In this document: one piece after another, positions 16,253-23,445 of the stretch
How positions within the stretch are numbered: the stretch's first letter is position 1
Layout: every line of letters starts with the position of its first letter
Origin: Chloroflexota bacterium
GTDB lineage: Bacteria > Chloroflexota > Anaerolineae > Promineifilales > Promineifilaceae
Direction of reading: 5' to 3'
NCBI GenBank assembly: GCA_024223125.1
Contig: JAAEOP010001201.1
Coordinates: 1-30,585, forward strand
Length of the DNA stretch: 30,585 nucleotides
Program-made: the position numbers and the translations under genes
The notes under the pieces: model-generated
Told to the model about the DNA's origin: nothing
Seen by the model: the letters and a program-made list of their open reading frames with translations, nothing else
Databases searched by the model: none

Positions 16253-17017
16253 ATGAAATATAAAAACAACAAAGCAATTGCCCGGATGCGTACCGCCGGC
16301 CGTATGGTAGCCGAATGCTTTCAATTATTAGGTGAAAATATACAACCGGGCGCCAATTTGCAGGTGTTAGATCAATTAGTGGAACAATATATTGCCGATC
16401 AGGGAGCGGAACCGCTTTATCAAGGATACCAGGGCAGCCAATCTGATCATCCGCCATTCCCTGGAGTTATCTGTGCCTCGGTGAACAATGAAATTTGTCA
16501 TGGCTTACCCAATAACCGCTTCCTGAAAGAGGGAGATATTGTGGCTATTGATATTGGACTGCGCCACAAAGGGTACTGCGGCGATGCTTGTTATACCTTT
16601 TCGGTGGGTAACATTAAGCCACGAGCCAAACGGCTGTTGGATATTACCCAAGAATGTTTGCGACGCGGTATTGAGGCTGCCCAGCCAGGGAATTATTTAG
16701 GTGACATTGGTCGAGCCATTCATGATTATGCGGATACGCAAGGCGTGTCGGTGGTACGAGAATGGGGGGGGCATGGTATCGGCCGTTCCTTGCACGAGTC
16801 GCCCTCCGTATCCCATGTGCGTCAGCCACAGCGCGGTCCCCGTTTACGTCCCGGAATGACTTTTACCATTGAGCCGATGATCAACGAAGGGGCGCACAAT
16901 TGGATTCTGCTCAATGATGGCTGGACGGTGATAACGGCCGATGGCAAATGGTCAGCCCAGTTTGAGCACACCATTGTCATTACTAAAAAGGGGCCAGAAA
17001 TATTAACATTGCCTTGA
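16253..17017 (+). CDS. map: Methionine aminopeptidase, type I
   Basis: Removes the initiator Met from nascent proteins; 254 aa, typical of type I bacterial enzymes. All metal ligands are in place: Asp100 (VAIDIG), Asp111 (GDACYTF), His174 (GHGIG), Glu207 (FTIEPM) and Glu238 (QFEHT), with substrate-binding His83 in CHGLP. There is no N-terminal zinc-finger extension. AGGA lies about 12 nt upstream of the ATG. It ends one base before rlmN, so the two form an operon linked to translation quality. Confidence 0.97.
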   Translation: MKYKNNKAIARMRTAGRMVAECFQLLGENIQPGANLQVLDQLVEQYIADQGAEPLYQGYQGSQSDHPPFPGVICASVNNEICHGLPNNRFLKEGDIVAIDIGLRHKGYCGDACYTFSVGNIKPRAKRLLDITQECLRRGIEAAQPGNYLGDIGRAIHDYADTQGVSVVREWGGHGIGRSLHESPSVSHVRQPQRGPRLRPGMTFTIEPMINEGAHNWILLNDGWTVITADGKWSAQFEHTIVITKKGPEILTLP

Positions 17018-17018
17018 T

Positions 17019-18080
17019 ATGAATGTGCTTTCTCAGATCAAACCAATTAACCTATATGACCTCAGTCGGGCACAGCTTGAGCAATTATTGGCCGGGTGGG
17101 ACTACGGCCGTTACCATGCCGACTGTGTATGGACGTATCTGTACCGTACCCAGGTACTTTCGATAGCGGATATGGTTGAATTGCGAACTGATTTGCAGGA
17201 TAAATTGGCCGAGGTAGCCCAGATTGTGCCTTTGTCTGTGCAAACGGCCGTTGACAGCAATGACGGCTTCACCCGCAAATTTTTACTGGCTTTGGCCGAT
17301 GGACAAACGATTGAAACCGTATTGATGAAATTTACCGGCCGAGCGACAGCCTGCATTAGTACCCAGGTGGGCTGCGCTATGGGCTGTGTTTTTTGCGCCA
17401 CCGGGCAGATGGGCTTTACACGCCATTTATCGGCCGGGGAGATTGTGGCGCAGGCACTTTTTATAGACCGGCTGCTGCAAACACAAGATGAACGGCTGCG
17501 AAACATTGTTTTAATGGGAATGGGGGAACCGCTGCACAATGTTGAAGCTACGCTGACGGCCGTAGACATCCTCATTGACCACAAAGGCCTGGCAGCAGCC
17601 CAAAAACATATTACCCTCAGCACAGTTGGTATCGTGCCCGGCATCATCCGTCTGGCCGATGAAGAGCGTTCCATTAGACTGGCAGTCAGTTTGCATGGCG
17701 CCACCGATGAGGAACGGCAAGCATTGGTTCCGCCCGCCCGCCGTTGGCCGCTAGCCGAGTTGATGGACGCCTGCCGTTATTACACCCAAAAACGGAACCG
17801 GCACATCTTCTTTGAATGGACGTTAATTGCTGGGCAGAATGATTCCGAAGCACAGGCGCATCGTTTGGGACAACTGCTGCAAACGGTAGATTCCCATGTT
17901 AACTTGATTCCTTTGAATCCGACACAGGGGTATGAAGGGTTGCCTACACAGCGGCCGTTGGTCAAACAATTCCAGGCCGTCTTAACCAGTTACGGCATTC
18001 CCAGCACCGTGCGCCAACGACGGGGTATAGATATTGCGGCCGGCTGCGGTCAGCTTAAAGTAGAGGTTCCACTTATTTAA
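17019..18080 (+). CDS. rlmN: 23S rRNA A2503 / tRNA A37 C2-methyltransferase
   Basis: Radical-SAM dual-specificity methyltransferase, 353 aa. The iron-sulfur motif CAMGCVFC (Cys119, Cys123, Cys126) has the CX3CX2C spacing. GEPLHN is the SAM-binding Gly-Glu segment. The C-terminal AAGCGQL provides the catalytic resolving cysteine at about 343, which RlmN shares with Cfr. Nothing specific to Cfr is evident, and family and context favour housekeeping RlmN. The ATG follows the map stop after one base, implying translational coupling. Confidence 0.95.
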   Translation: MNVLSQIKPINLYDLSRAQLEQLLAGWDYGRYHADCVWTYLYRTQVLSIADMVELRTDLQDKLAEVAQIVPLSVQTAVDSNDGFTRKFLLALADGQTIETVLMKFTGRATACISTQVGCAMGCVFCATGQMGFTRHLSAGEIVAQALFIDRLLQTQDERLRNIVLMGMGEPLHNVEATLTAVDILIDHKGLAAAQKHITLSTVGIVPGIIRLADEERSIRLAVSLHGATDEERQALVPPARRWPLAELMDACRYYTQKRNRHIFFEWTLIAGQNDSEAQAHRLGQLLQTVDSHVNLIPLNPTQGYEGLPTQRPLVKQFQAVLTSYGIPSTVRQRRGIDIAAGCGQLKVEVPLI

Positions 18081-18196
18081 CTGCTAAAAAGATGAAACCT
18101 CTCACAATTGTAAAAACCCTATCTTTTCACCGTTCCTTAACCGCACGCATTTTTGCTTTACTGTGAAACTGAGTATACTAAATTTCATAACATTCA

Positions 18197-18226
18197 TTTA
18201 CCTCCTGTAGTAGCCTCTTCTATAAT
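18197..18226 (+). promoter_or_regulatory. Sigma-70-type promoter of the kinase gene
   Basis: TTTACC (18197-18202) and TATAAT (18221-18226) with 18-bp spacing, 39 nt before the start codon. A second, weaker candidate TTTGCT (18152-18157) with TATACT (18174-18179), 16-bp spacing, lies upstream. Confidence 0.5.
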
Positions 18227-18264
18227 AAACCCGGCTGCAACAACATTTATTTTCAGGCAAACCT

Positions 18265-20382
18265 ATGGATGAAACCACATTAACTGGCAGAACAATCGGT
18301 AAATATCACATTGAAGAACGGCTGGGGCGGGGCGGAATGGCCGAAGTGTACAAAGGATACCAGGAAAACCTGGACCGCTACGTGGCCATCAAAGTCATGC
18401 ACCCCTTCCTTATAACTGAAGAGGATTTTTTGCATCGCTTCAAACGGGAAGCGCGGGCCATGGCCTCAATAGGACATCCCAACATTGTGCGCGTCATTGA
18501 TTTTGATGTTTACGGCCAGCACAGCTATTACCTGGTGATGGAATATATTGATGGCGGCACACTGAAGGAAAAGCTGCAAGCAATGATTGCTGCCGGGGAA
18601 CGGATGCCCCTGGAAGCGTCAGTGAAGATGATCACCGATGTAGCCGATGCCTTGACTTATGCCCATCGGCGAGGGATGGTGCATCGGGATATTAAACCGG
18701 CCAATATTATGCTGCGTAAGGAATCGGGACAAGCGGTGTTGACTGACTTCGGCATTGTCAAGATGGTCGGCGACCAATCATTGGCTTATACAGCCACCGG
18801 CGCTTTGATTGGTACGCCCTCTTATATGTCCCCGGAGCAGGCATTGGGTAAACGGGGTGATGAGCGGGTTGATATTTATTCATTGGGTGTGCTGCTGTTT
18901 CAGATGATCACAAACCAGCTTCCTTTTGCGGCCGATACGCCGTTAGCCGTGGTCATGAAGCATGTAAACGAACCAACCCCTATGCCGGTGACATTTAACC
19001 CGGATATTCCGCTGGATTTACAAAATGTGGTTATTAAGGCGATGGAGAAGGAGCCAAAAGATCGCTTTCAATCGGCGGCAGAGATGGCGGCCGCGCTGCG
19101 GGCAGTGAATATGAGCGGGCCAAAAGCCACGACTGTGCCCATCATCCCCCCTACACAAAAACCAATAGCTGATACGACGGCCGCCGGCGCTACAATGGCC
19201 GCACAAACGGCCGTTGTCCATTCTGCATCTGCAACGGCCGTAAACCTCCCTGTTGATCCTACCGTTGTTGTTCCACCGGAGGAAACTTCTTCCCGTAAGC
19301 CACCCATTGCTTTGCTGATTGGTGGGGCTGTTTTGCTGCTGTTCATCATTGGCAGTATCTTGTGGGCCACAGGCATTATTGGCGGTGGTAGAACTGTGTC
19401 CGAACCGACGACTGTACCAGCAGAAATCGTGAGTGAAACGGAAACAGATACGCCAACGCCCACCGATGAATCTACAGACGCGCCGCCAGATGAGGAACCA
19501 GATGAAGCGGCTACTCGGCTAGCTCAACTGGTTATTGCCCTGACAGAGGAAGCGGCCGCCACTGACACACCTACACCTGAGTCGGATGATACGCCAACGG
19601 CCGTTGCCACCCCCACTGTAGACGCCACCGCCGAATTTTTAGCCACCTGTATCGAAGGAGCCGAAATCGTTTCTGCGACACGGGGAACGACCAACGCCAC
19701 CGGCGTTTTCGCTGATGTATCCTTTACTATCCGCTGGGTGTTGCGTAACAGTGGAACCTGCCCCTGGCCGGATGATCTGGTGTGGGAGTATGTGGAAGAG
19801 GAATCATTTGGCTATGAGGATGGGCCTATTCCGGTGGAGACGATTGTAAACCCTGACAACGAAGTAACCCTGCTGGCCGATGTACGATCTCCGGATAGCG
19901 CCGGTACGTATGAAAGTACCTGGCAGTTAATGCAAAGTGATGGCGTTCCTTTTGGCGAACCGCTCACATTTTCCTTTCTAGTTGTTCCCCGTGCCACCTC
20001 CACCCCGGCTGCGTCGCCTACCCCACTGGTTACGCCCACACCGACGGCCGGAGCCGTACAGGGTAATGCTGAATTCATCTTCACAGTAGGTACCTGCGAT
20101 TACCCCGGCGACGGTCCCGATTGGCGCTGTCCGGTTACGATTACACCCTATATTGACGGCAGTGATGAGGTAGGCAGCTTCACCGTCTTCGTCTTCGATT
20201 TACCCGGTGGGCAGGCGGTAGAATATCGTGGGACTGGCCCCTTCACCCATTTTGTGAAGGCCCGTCGTTGCGCCGCTTACAATCAGGGGGTACGGGTGAT
20301 TGACGATGTGACGGGGACGGAAGTCGGCCGTAATATTTACATTGATCCGGATGTGTATTTTCCTGGGGGGTGTACAGAATAA
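18265..20382 (+). CDS. Membrane Ser/Thr protein kinase with NBR1/Ig-like extracellular domain
   Basis: 705-aa PknB-like receptor kinase. Kinase domain about residues 13-280: glycine loop GRGGMAEVYKG (21-31), Lys43 in VAIKVM, HRDIKPAN with catalytic Asp142, DFG at 161-163, GTPSYMSPEQ activation-segment end (183-192). A Thr/Ala-rich juxtamembrane stretch precedes one transmembrane helix at about 347-370. Outside are a Thr/Pro/Glu-rich stalk, then an NBR1-type Ig-like domain (about 455-575; IRWVLRNSGTCPWPDDLVW ... SAGTYESTWQLMQSDGVPFGE). A second TPTPT linker and a Cys-containing beta-rich C-terminal domain (about 605-705, four Cys) follow. PASTA repeats, the usual PknB sensor, are absent, so the ligand is unknown. 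Gene ends facing the yhhQ-like gene across a perfect hairpin. Confidence 0.93.
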   Translation: MDETTLTGRTIGKYHIEERLGRGGMAEVYKGYQENLDRYVAIKVMHPFLITEEDFLHRFKREARAMASIGHPNIVRVIDFDVYGQHSYYLVMEYIDGGTLKEKLQAMIAAGERMPLEASVKMITDVADALTYAHRRGMVHRDIKPANIMLRKESGQAVLTDFGIVKMVGDQSLAYTATGALIGTPSYMSPEQALGKRGDERVDIYSLGVLLFQMITNQLPFAADTPLAVVMKHVNEPTPMPVTFNPDIPLDLQNVVIKAMEKEPKDRFQSAAEMAAALRAVNMSGPKATTVPIIPPTQKPIADTTAAGATMAAQTAVVHSASATAVNLPVDPTVVVPPEETSSRKPPIALLIGGAVLLLFIIGSILWATGIIGGGRTVSEPTTVPAEIVSETETDTPTPTDESTDAPPDEEPDEAATRLAQLVIALTEEAAATDTPTPESDDTPTAVATPTVDATAEFLATCIEGAEIVSATRGTTNATGVFADVSFTIRWVLRNSGTCPWPDDLVWEYVEEESFGYEDGPIPVETIVNPDNEVTLLADVRSPDSAGTYESTWQLMQSDGVPFGEPLTFSFLVVPRATSTPAASPTPLVTPTPTAGAVQGNAEFIFTVGTCDYPGDGPDWRCPVTITPYIDGSDEVGSFTVFVFDLPGGQAVEYRGTGPFTHFVKARRCAAYNQGVRVIDDVTGTEVGRNIYIDPDVYFPGGCTE

Positions 20383-20397
20383 TTTGGATGAGATTGA

Positions 20398-20435
20398 GAG
20401 ATTGGAGATTAAGAGATTGCTCAATCTCCAATCTC
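20398..20435. terminator. Perfect hairpin between convergent genes
   Basis: GAGATTGGAGATT (20398-20410) pairs perfectly with AATCTCCAATCTC (20423-20435) across a 12-nt loop. It lies just after the kinase stop and just before the stop of the convergent YhhQ-like gene, so it could terminate both strands, but no T-tract is present. The arms are the same AATCTCC words as in the acnX linker, so it may instead be only a repeat. Confidence 0.45.
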
Positions 20436-20441
20436 CCACCT

Positions 20442-21152
20442 TCACCCCTCATCCTCTTCCCAATTCCGGTCTGGATACAGGTAGATAAGCGGCATACTCA
20501 CCAACGTAACAGCATATTTCACAATCATATTGAAGACAAAAATTTGCCCCACAACTGCCCAGGGCAGGCTCAAAAAGTGATCCTCCAACCCCGGCAGCGG
20601 AGCAAAAGCCAGCACAGCAAAAATCAGGCTGTCTAAGGGAACGCTAACGGCATTGCTTGTGGCGACCCGTGCCCATTGGTAACGAGTGGTCACTTTGGTC
20701 ACAAACCATTGGTACACTTCTGTATCCACAAATTCACTAACTACTTCAGCAACGATGGAAGCAAATACGATGCGCCACAAGGGACCAAGAATAGCGTTGT
20801 AAGCCTCATTCATGCCCCAGGAGGGATCACCGGGAATTGTGGCTGTCCACATCAGGTACAGGGCCATCACAATATTGACAACGGCCGCTGTTAATATCAG
20901 AACCTGTGTGTTGCGCTTACCCATCAACTTGTGAGCCACATCACGTAAGGTAAAGGTGATGGGGTAGATAAATGTGCCCATATCTACGGCTAATCCACCC
21001 ACCAAACCAATTTTTACGCTGCTAATGTCAGCCAGCATTTGGGCCGCAACATAAGCTGATACGATGTAAATGATAGCGCGGGGTACGGCCGTACCCCGCT
21101 GCTGCATAGCAGGTTCCCATTGGGAACCCTTTTTAACATGAAAGGTTGTCAT
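20442..21152 (-). CDS. Queuosine-precursor transporter, VUT/YhhQ family
   Basis: 236-aa integral membrane protein with about six helices. Family signatures are the N-terminal MLADISSVKIG region, DMGTFIYPITFTLRDVAHKLMG near residues 57-78, and the central SIVAEVVSEFVDTEVYQWF. Characterised relatives import preQ0/preQ1 for tRNA queuosine synthesis; distant VUT members are annotated as vitamin transporters. It lies 192 nt downstream of thiB on the same strand, so a thiamine-related role is conceivable but not needed. The N-terminal 25 residues are polar and could include a later true start, although the ATG at 21152 has GGAG about 8 nt upstream. Confidence 0.85.
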   Translation of the reverse strand: MTTFHVKKGSQWEPAMQQRGTAVPRAIIYIVSAYVAAQMLADISSVKIGLVGGLAVDMGTFIYPITFTLRDVAHKLMGKRNTQVLILTAAVVNIVMALYLMWTATIPGDPSWGMNEAYNAILGPLWRIVFASIVAEVVSEFVDTEVYQWFVTKVTTRYQWARVATSNAVSVPLDSLIFAVLAFAPLPGLEDHFLSLPWAVVGQIFVFNMIVKYAVTLVSMPLIYLYPDRNWEEDEG

Positions 21153-21180
21153 ACAAAAATCTCCTCTGTTTTGATATGGC

Positions 21181-21262
21181 GGGTGCTGCGACCGCCGCGG
21201 TTTTAATAGCCGGGTAATTTGACCTTCTGGCGAAGTTCTTTTCCGCTACCGGCGTCGGGATT
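21181..21262 (-). promoter_or_regulatory. Structured leader upstream of the YhhQ-like gene
   Basis: On the minus strand GCCGGTA and TACCCGGC can pair around an inner hairpin GAACTTC-GCCA-GAAGGTC, followed by a GC-rich segment. It lies 30-110 nt before the start codon. It does not match the preQ1-I consensus that I know, so no ligand is proposed. It may also be just a repeat hairpin. Confidence 0.3.
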
Positions 21263-21265
21263 TTA

Positions 21266-21344
21266 CCAGTGTTCAATTTTCAGTCATCACTGTTCAGTGA
21301 ATGCTCATCAAACCGAAAACTGAACACTGCACATTGAAAACTGA
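21266..21344. repeat. Heptad-spaced repeat tract after thiB
   Basis: Forward strand CAGTGTT, CAATTTT, CAGTCAT, CACTGTT, CAGTGAA run with exact 7-bp spacing. After a short gap come AAAACTG, AACACTG, CACATTG, AAAACTG. The two halves are roughly inverted with respect to each other, giving a hairpin between thiB and the transporter gene. Confidence 0.65.
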
Positions 21345-22484
21345 TCAACGCAAAACCACCTCCGTCCACGCCTCAATCCACACATCCCGGTTGACGTCAA
21401 TTTCGGCCGGATCAACTGTGCCGAGTGTGTCGGGAATTTGCGCCCAAGCGACGAATTCGGGCGGCAGGTGGGCGTTTTCATTGGCTGGGAAGACGAACAT
21501 ATTCAGGGGAATGTCCTCCTGGAAGGGCTGACTGAGCATATAATCTATAAACGTCTCAGCCAGATCGCGATTTTCTGTGCCCTGCAAAATACCCACAAAC
21601 TCAATCTGGCGGAAGCAGGTTCCGGGAGCCACCACGCTGGCAGTGGGTGATTCTTCCACCGGGGGATCGGCGTAAATGAATTCGGCCGGGGGGCTGCTGG
21701 CATAGGAAACGACCAACGGCCGTTCCCCGCCGCTGGGCACAGAAAAATAGCCATAATACGCATCTTCCCAACCGTTAGTAATCAGCACATCATTGGCCCG
21801 CAGGTCAGCCCAATAATCAAGGTAAGTGTAATCTCCATCCGTATCAAATTCAGCAATCGTTGCCAACAAAAAGGCCAGACCTGGGCTGGAAGTAGCCGGG
21901 TTCTCGGCCACGAGCAGCCCTGCGTAAGCTGGGTCTGTCAAATCGCTCAATGATTGAGGAATGTCTAAACCTTGTTCGGCAAACCACACTTTATCATAGT
22001 TCAGGCAAACATCCCCATAATCTACCGGTAGCAGGCGGTGGCTGCTGTCCAGTTCCAAAGCGTCCGGTATATTGGCTAGCAAAGGAGATTGATAAGGCTC
22101 AAAGATATCTTCAGCCAGCGCCCGCCCCATGAAAGTGTTGTCTACCCCAAAGAAAAGATCTGCCAGCGGATTGTCTTTAGCCAGAATAGCCTGATTAAGC
22201 GCCGCGCCGGCATCTCCAGAGGGCAGCAGTTCAATGGCGACGTTATGCTCCTGTTCAAAGGCTTGCAAAACGGTTTCGCTAATGGCAAAGCTGCTATGGG
22301 TCATCAATGTAAGCGTTAGTGGTTCTGATACTGGTTGGTCTGCATCTATTTCTGGTGCGGTGGTGGCTGTGGTTGTTTCCCCAGAGGTAGTACCGGCATC
22401 AGAACCACTGGTATCAGGGGCTGCCTGATTAGAACAGGCAGCCAGCAACAAAATAAGTATGAGGAGAGTAAGTATATTTTTCAT
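21345..22484 (-). CDS. thiB: Thiamine ABC transporter substrate-binding lipoprotein
   Basis: 379-aa periplasmic or surface binding protein for thiamine (ThiB/TbpA group). A signal peptide with lipobox LLAAC (Cys at about 17) is followed by a Thr/Ser-rich spacer. The core shows LTLMTHSSFAISETVLQAFE, ADLFFGVDNTF, PVDYGDVCLNYD and PLVVSYASSPPAEF, all matching ThiB landmarks. The ATG at 22484 is preferred over the longer frame to 22511 because GGAAG precedes it by about 8 nt and the signal peptide then starts correctly. It is second in the TPP-riboswitch operon behind thiN. The usual permease thiP and ATPase thiQ do not follow. Confidence 0.9.
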   Translation of the reverse strand: MKNILTLLILILLLAACSNQAAPDTSGSDAGTTSGETTTATTAPEIDADQPVSEPLTLTLMTHSSFAISETVLQAFEQEHNVAIELLPSGDAGAALNQAILAKDNPLADLFFGVDNTFMGRALAEDIFEPYQSPLLANIPDALELDSSHRLLPVDYGDVCLNYDKVWFAEQGLDIPQSLSDLTDPAYAGLLVAENPATSSPGLAFLLATIAEFDTDGDYTYLDYWADLRANDVLITNGWEDAYYGYFSVPSGGERPLVVSYASSPPAEFIYADPPVEESPTASVVAPGTCFRQIEFVGILQGTENRDLAETFIDYMLSQPFQEDIPLNMFVFPANENAHLPPEFVAWAQIPDTLGTVDPAEIDVNRDVWIEAWTEVVLR

Positions 22485-22524
22485 TGTATTTCTTCCTTTT
22501 CTGTAACACAAACTGTCAGTTTAC

Positions 22525-22547
22525 AAATCGAACTAACAGTTCGATTT
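22525..22547 (-). promoter_or_regulatory. Intercistronic hairpin between thiN and thiB
   Basis: AAATCGAACT and AGTTCGATTT form a perfect 10-bp stem with a 3-nt loop, overlapping the thiN stop codon. On the minus strand it is followed by TTTGTAAA, too weak a T-run for a strong terminator. It may set relative expression of thiN and thiB by pausing or RNA processing. Confidence 0.45.
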
Positions 22548-23181
22548 ACGAAGGCGTATGGATGCAAAGGAGCGTACCCGATTGCAAGGTGATGGTAGCA
22601 GTCACGGCCGTCAACACATTACTCACCCCTCGCGCCAACCCAAAAGTCAGGACATCATTTTGCAAGGACCATTTCAAGCCAGCCGTAGTTTCAATCTGAA
22701 CATCGCTGCCCAGGGGGATAAGAGAGACAGTATCCCCGATTTGCCCCTGAACGATGCTATGATCATGTACTAACCAGGCACGTTCGCGGCCGGTTATAAT
22801 TTCTACACGACGGCCGTACAACCTCGGATGCGTCAACAATAAAATATTTGCCAATGTCTGATCCAACCGTCCGCCCAATGTACCGAAAAGCAGCAAGTCA
22901 TCAGGAAAATGTTCGGCCGCATAGAGCAACGCCAATTCCAAATCTGTTTCATCTTTAACAGGGGGATGGGTCTGGCGGGGCACACCGTTTTCGGCCAACC
23001 AATGCTGTACTTTCAGCGGCAGAGAATCCATATCCCCAATCACCAAATCAGGCAGATGCCGCAAAGTATACAAATGGCGTGATCCACCATCAGCCGCCAG
23101 CACGGCCGTCGCTGATTCCAGATACGGCCGTATCCAATCCACATCATTTATCTCACCGTTCACAAAAATTAAAACTGTCAT
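22546..23181 (-). CDS. thiN: Thiamine pyrophosphokinase
   Basis: Transfers pyrophosphate from ATP to thiamine to make TPP; 211 aa, usual size. Landmarks are VLAADGGSRHLY, PDLVIGDMDSL, the acidic KDETDLELAL and LFGTLGGRLDQTLANI, which bind ATP-Mg and thiamine, followed by the C-terminal beta domain (VSLIPLGSDVQIETTAGLKW). The ATG at 23181 is chosen: the longer frame to 23205 would run into the terminator hairpin of the leader. A TPP riboswitch and terminator lie directly upstream, so expression should fall when TPP is plentiful. Confidence 0.95.
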   Translation of the reverse strand: MTVLIFVNGEINDVDWIRPYLESATAVLAADGGSRHLYTLRHLPDLVIGDMDSLPLKVQHWLAENGVPRQTHPPVKDETDLELALLYAAEHFPDDLLLFGTLGGRLDQTLANILLLTHPRLYGRRVEIITGRERAWLVHDHSIVQGQIGDTVSLIPLGSDVQIETTAGLKWSLQNDVLTFGLARGVSNVLTAVTATITLQSGTLLCIHTPS

Positions 23182-23193
23182 AGGCGTGTATAA

Positions 23194-23219
23194 CAAAAAA
23201 ACCACCCGTTCGGGTGGCT
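23194..23219 (-). terminator. Rho-independent terminator of the TPP riboswitch
   Basis: The minus strand reads CCACCC-GAAC-GGGTGG followed at once by seven Ts. It lies between the TPP aptamer and the thiN start, 13 nt before the ATG, so it is the expression platform (transcription attenuation). The CCACC arm could pair alternatively with GGTGG segments in the aptamer. Confidence 0.85.
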
Positions 23220-23237
23220 TAGGTGGTGAAGTTCACT

Positions 23238-23327
23238 CACATTCCTACGCCGGCATTACCCGGATCAGGTTTGCAGGTCGGTGGTTCAAGACCACCCTCT
23301 CAGCCGGGTAACACCCAGCTCCCTGTG
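23238..23327 (-). promoter_or_regulatory. TPP riboswitch (THI-box) aptamer
   Basis: On the minus strand the conserved elements appear in order: CAGGGAGC, GGCTGAGAGGG, a variable stem GGTGGTCTTGAACCACC, ACCTGATCCGGGTAATGCC and GGCGTAGGAA, closed by CACA/TGTG. These are the thiamine pyrophosphate aptamer signatures. It controls thiN and probably thiB. Confidence 0.95.
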
Positions 23328-23383
23328 CATCTGTTGTTAAAAGGTAGGTGGATTATAGTAGCGGCCGTGTATCCGGGCAACTT

Positions 23384-23417
23384 AAGTCCCCGGCACTTTT
23401 GGAAGTGCCGGGGACTT
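23384..23417. repeat. Perfect 15-bp palindromic hairpin upstream of sppA
   Basis: AAGTCCCCGGCACTT (23384-23398), loop TTGG, AAGTGCCGGGGACTT (23403-23417): a perfect and very stable stem. It sits between the divergent riboswitch leader and sppA, 28 nt before the sppA ATG. There is no T-tract. The form is that of REP-type palindromes. Confidence 0.8.
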
Positions 23418-23445
23418 GTCAACAAAACATGCTAAAATCAGCGAC

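Noticed and set aside
17111..17704. Minus-strand frame of 197 aa
   Set aside because: It is antisense to rlmN, whose Fe-S motif and full length are convincing.
21181..21262. preQ1-I riboswitch
   Set aside because: The short H-type pseudoknot consensus with its A-rich tail is missing, so only a generic structured leader is proposed.
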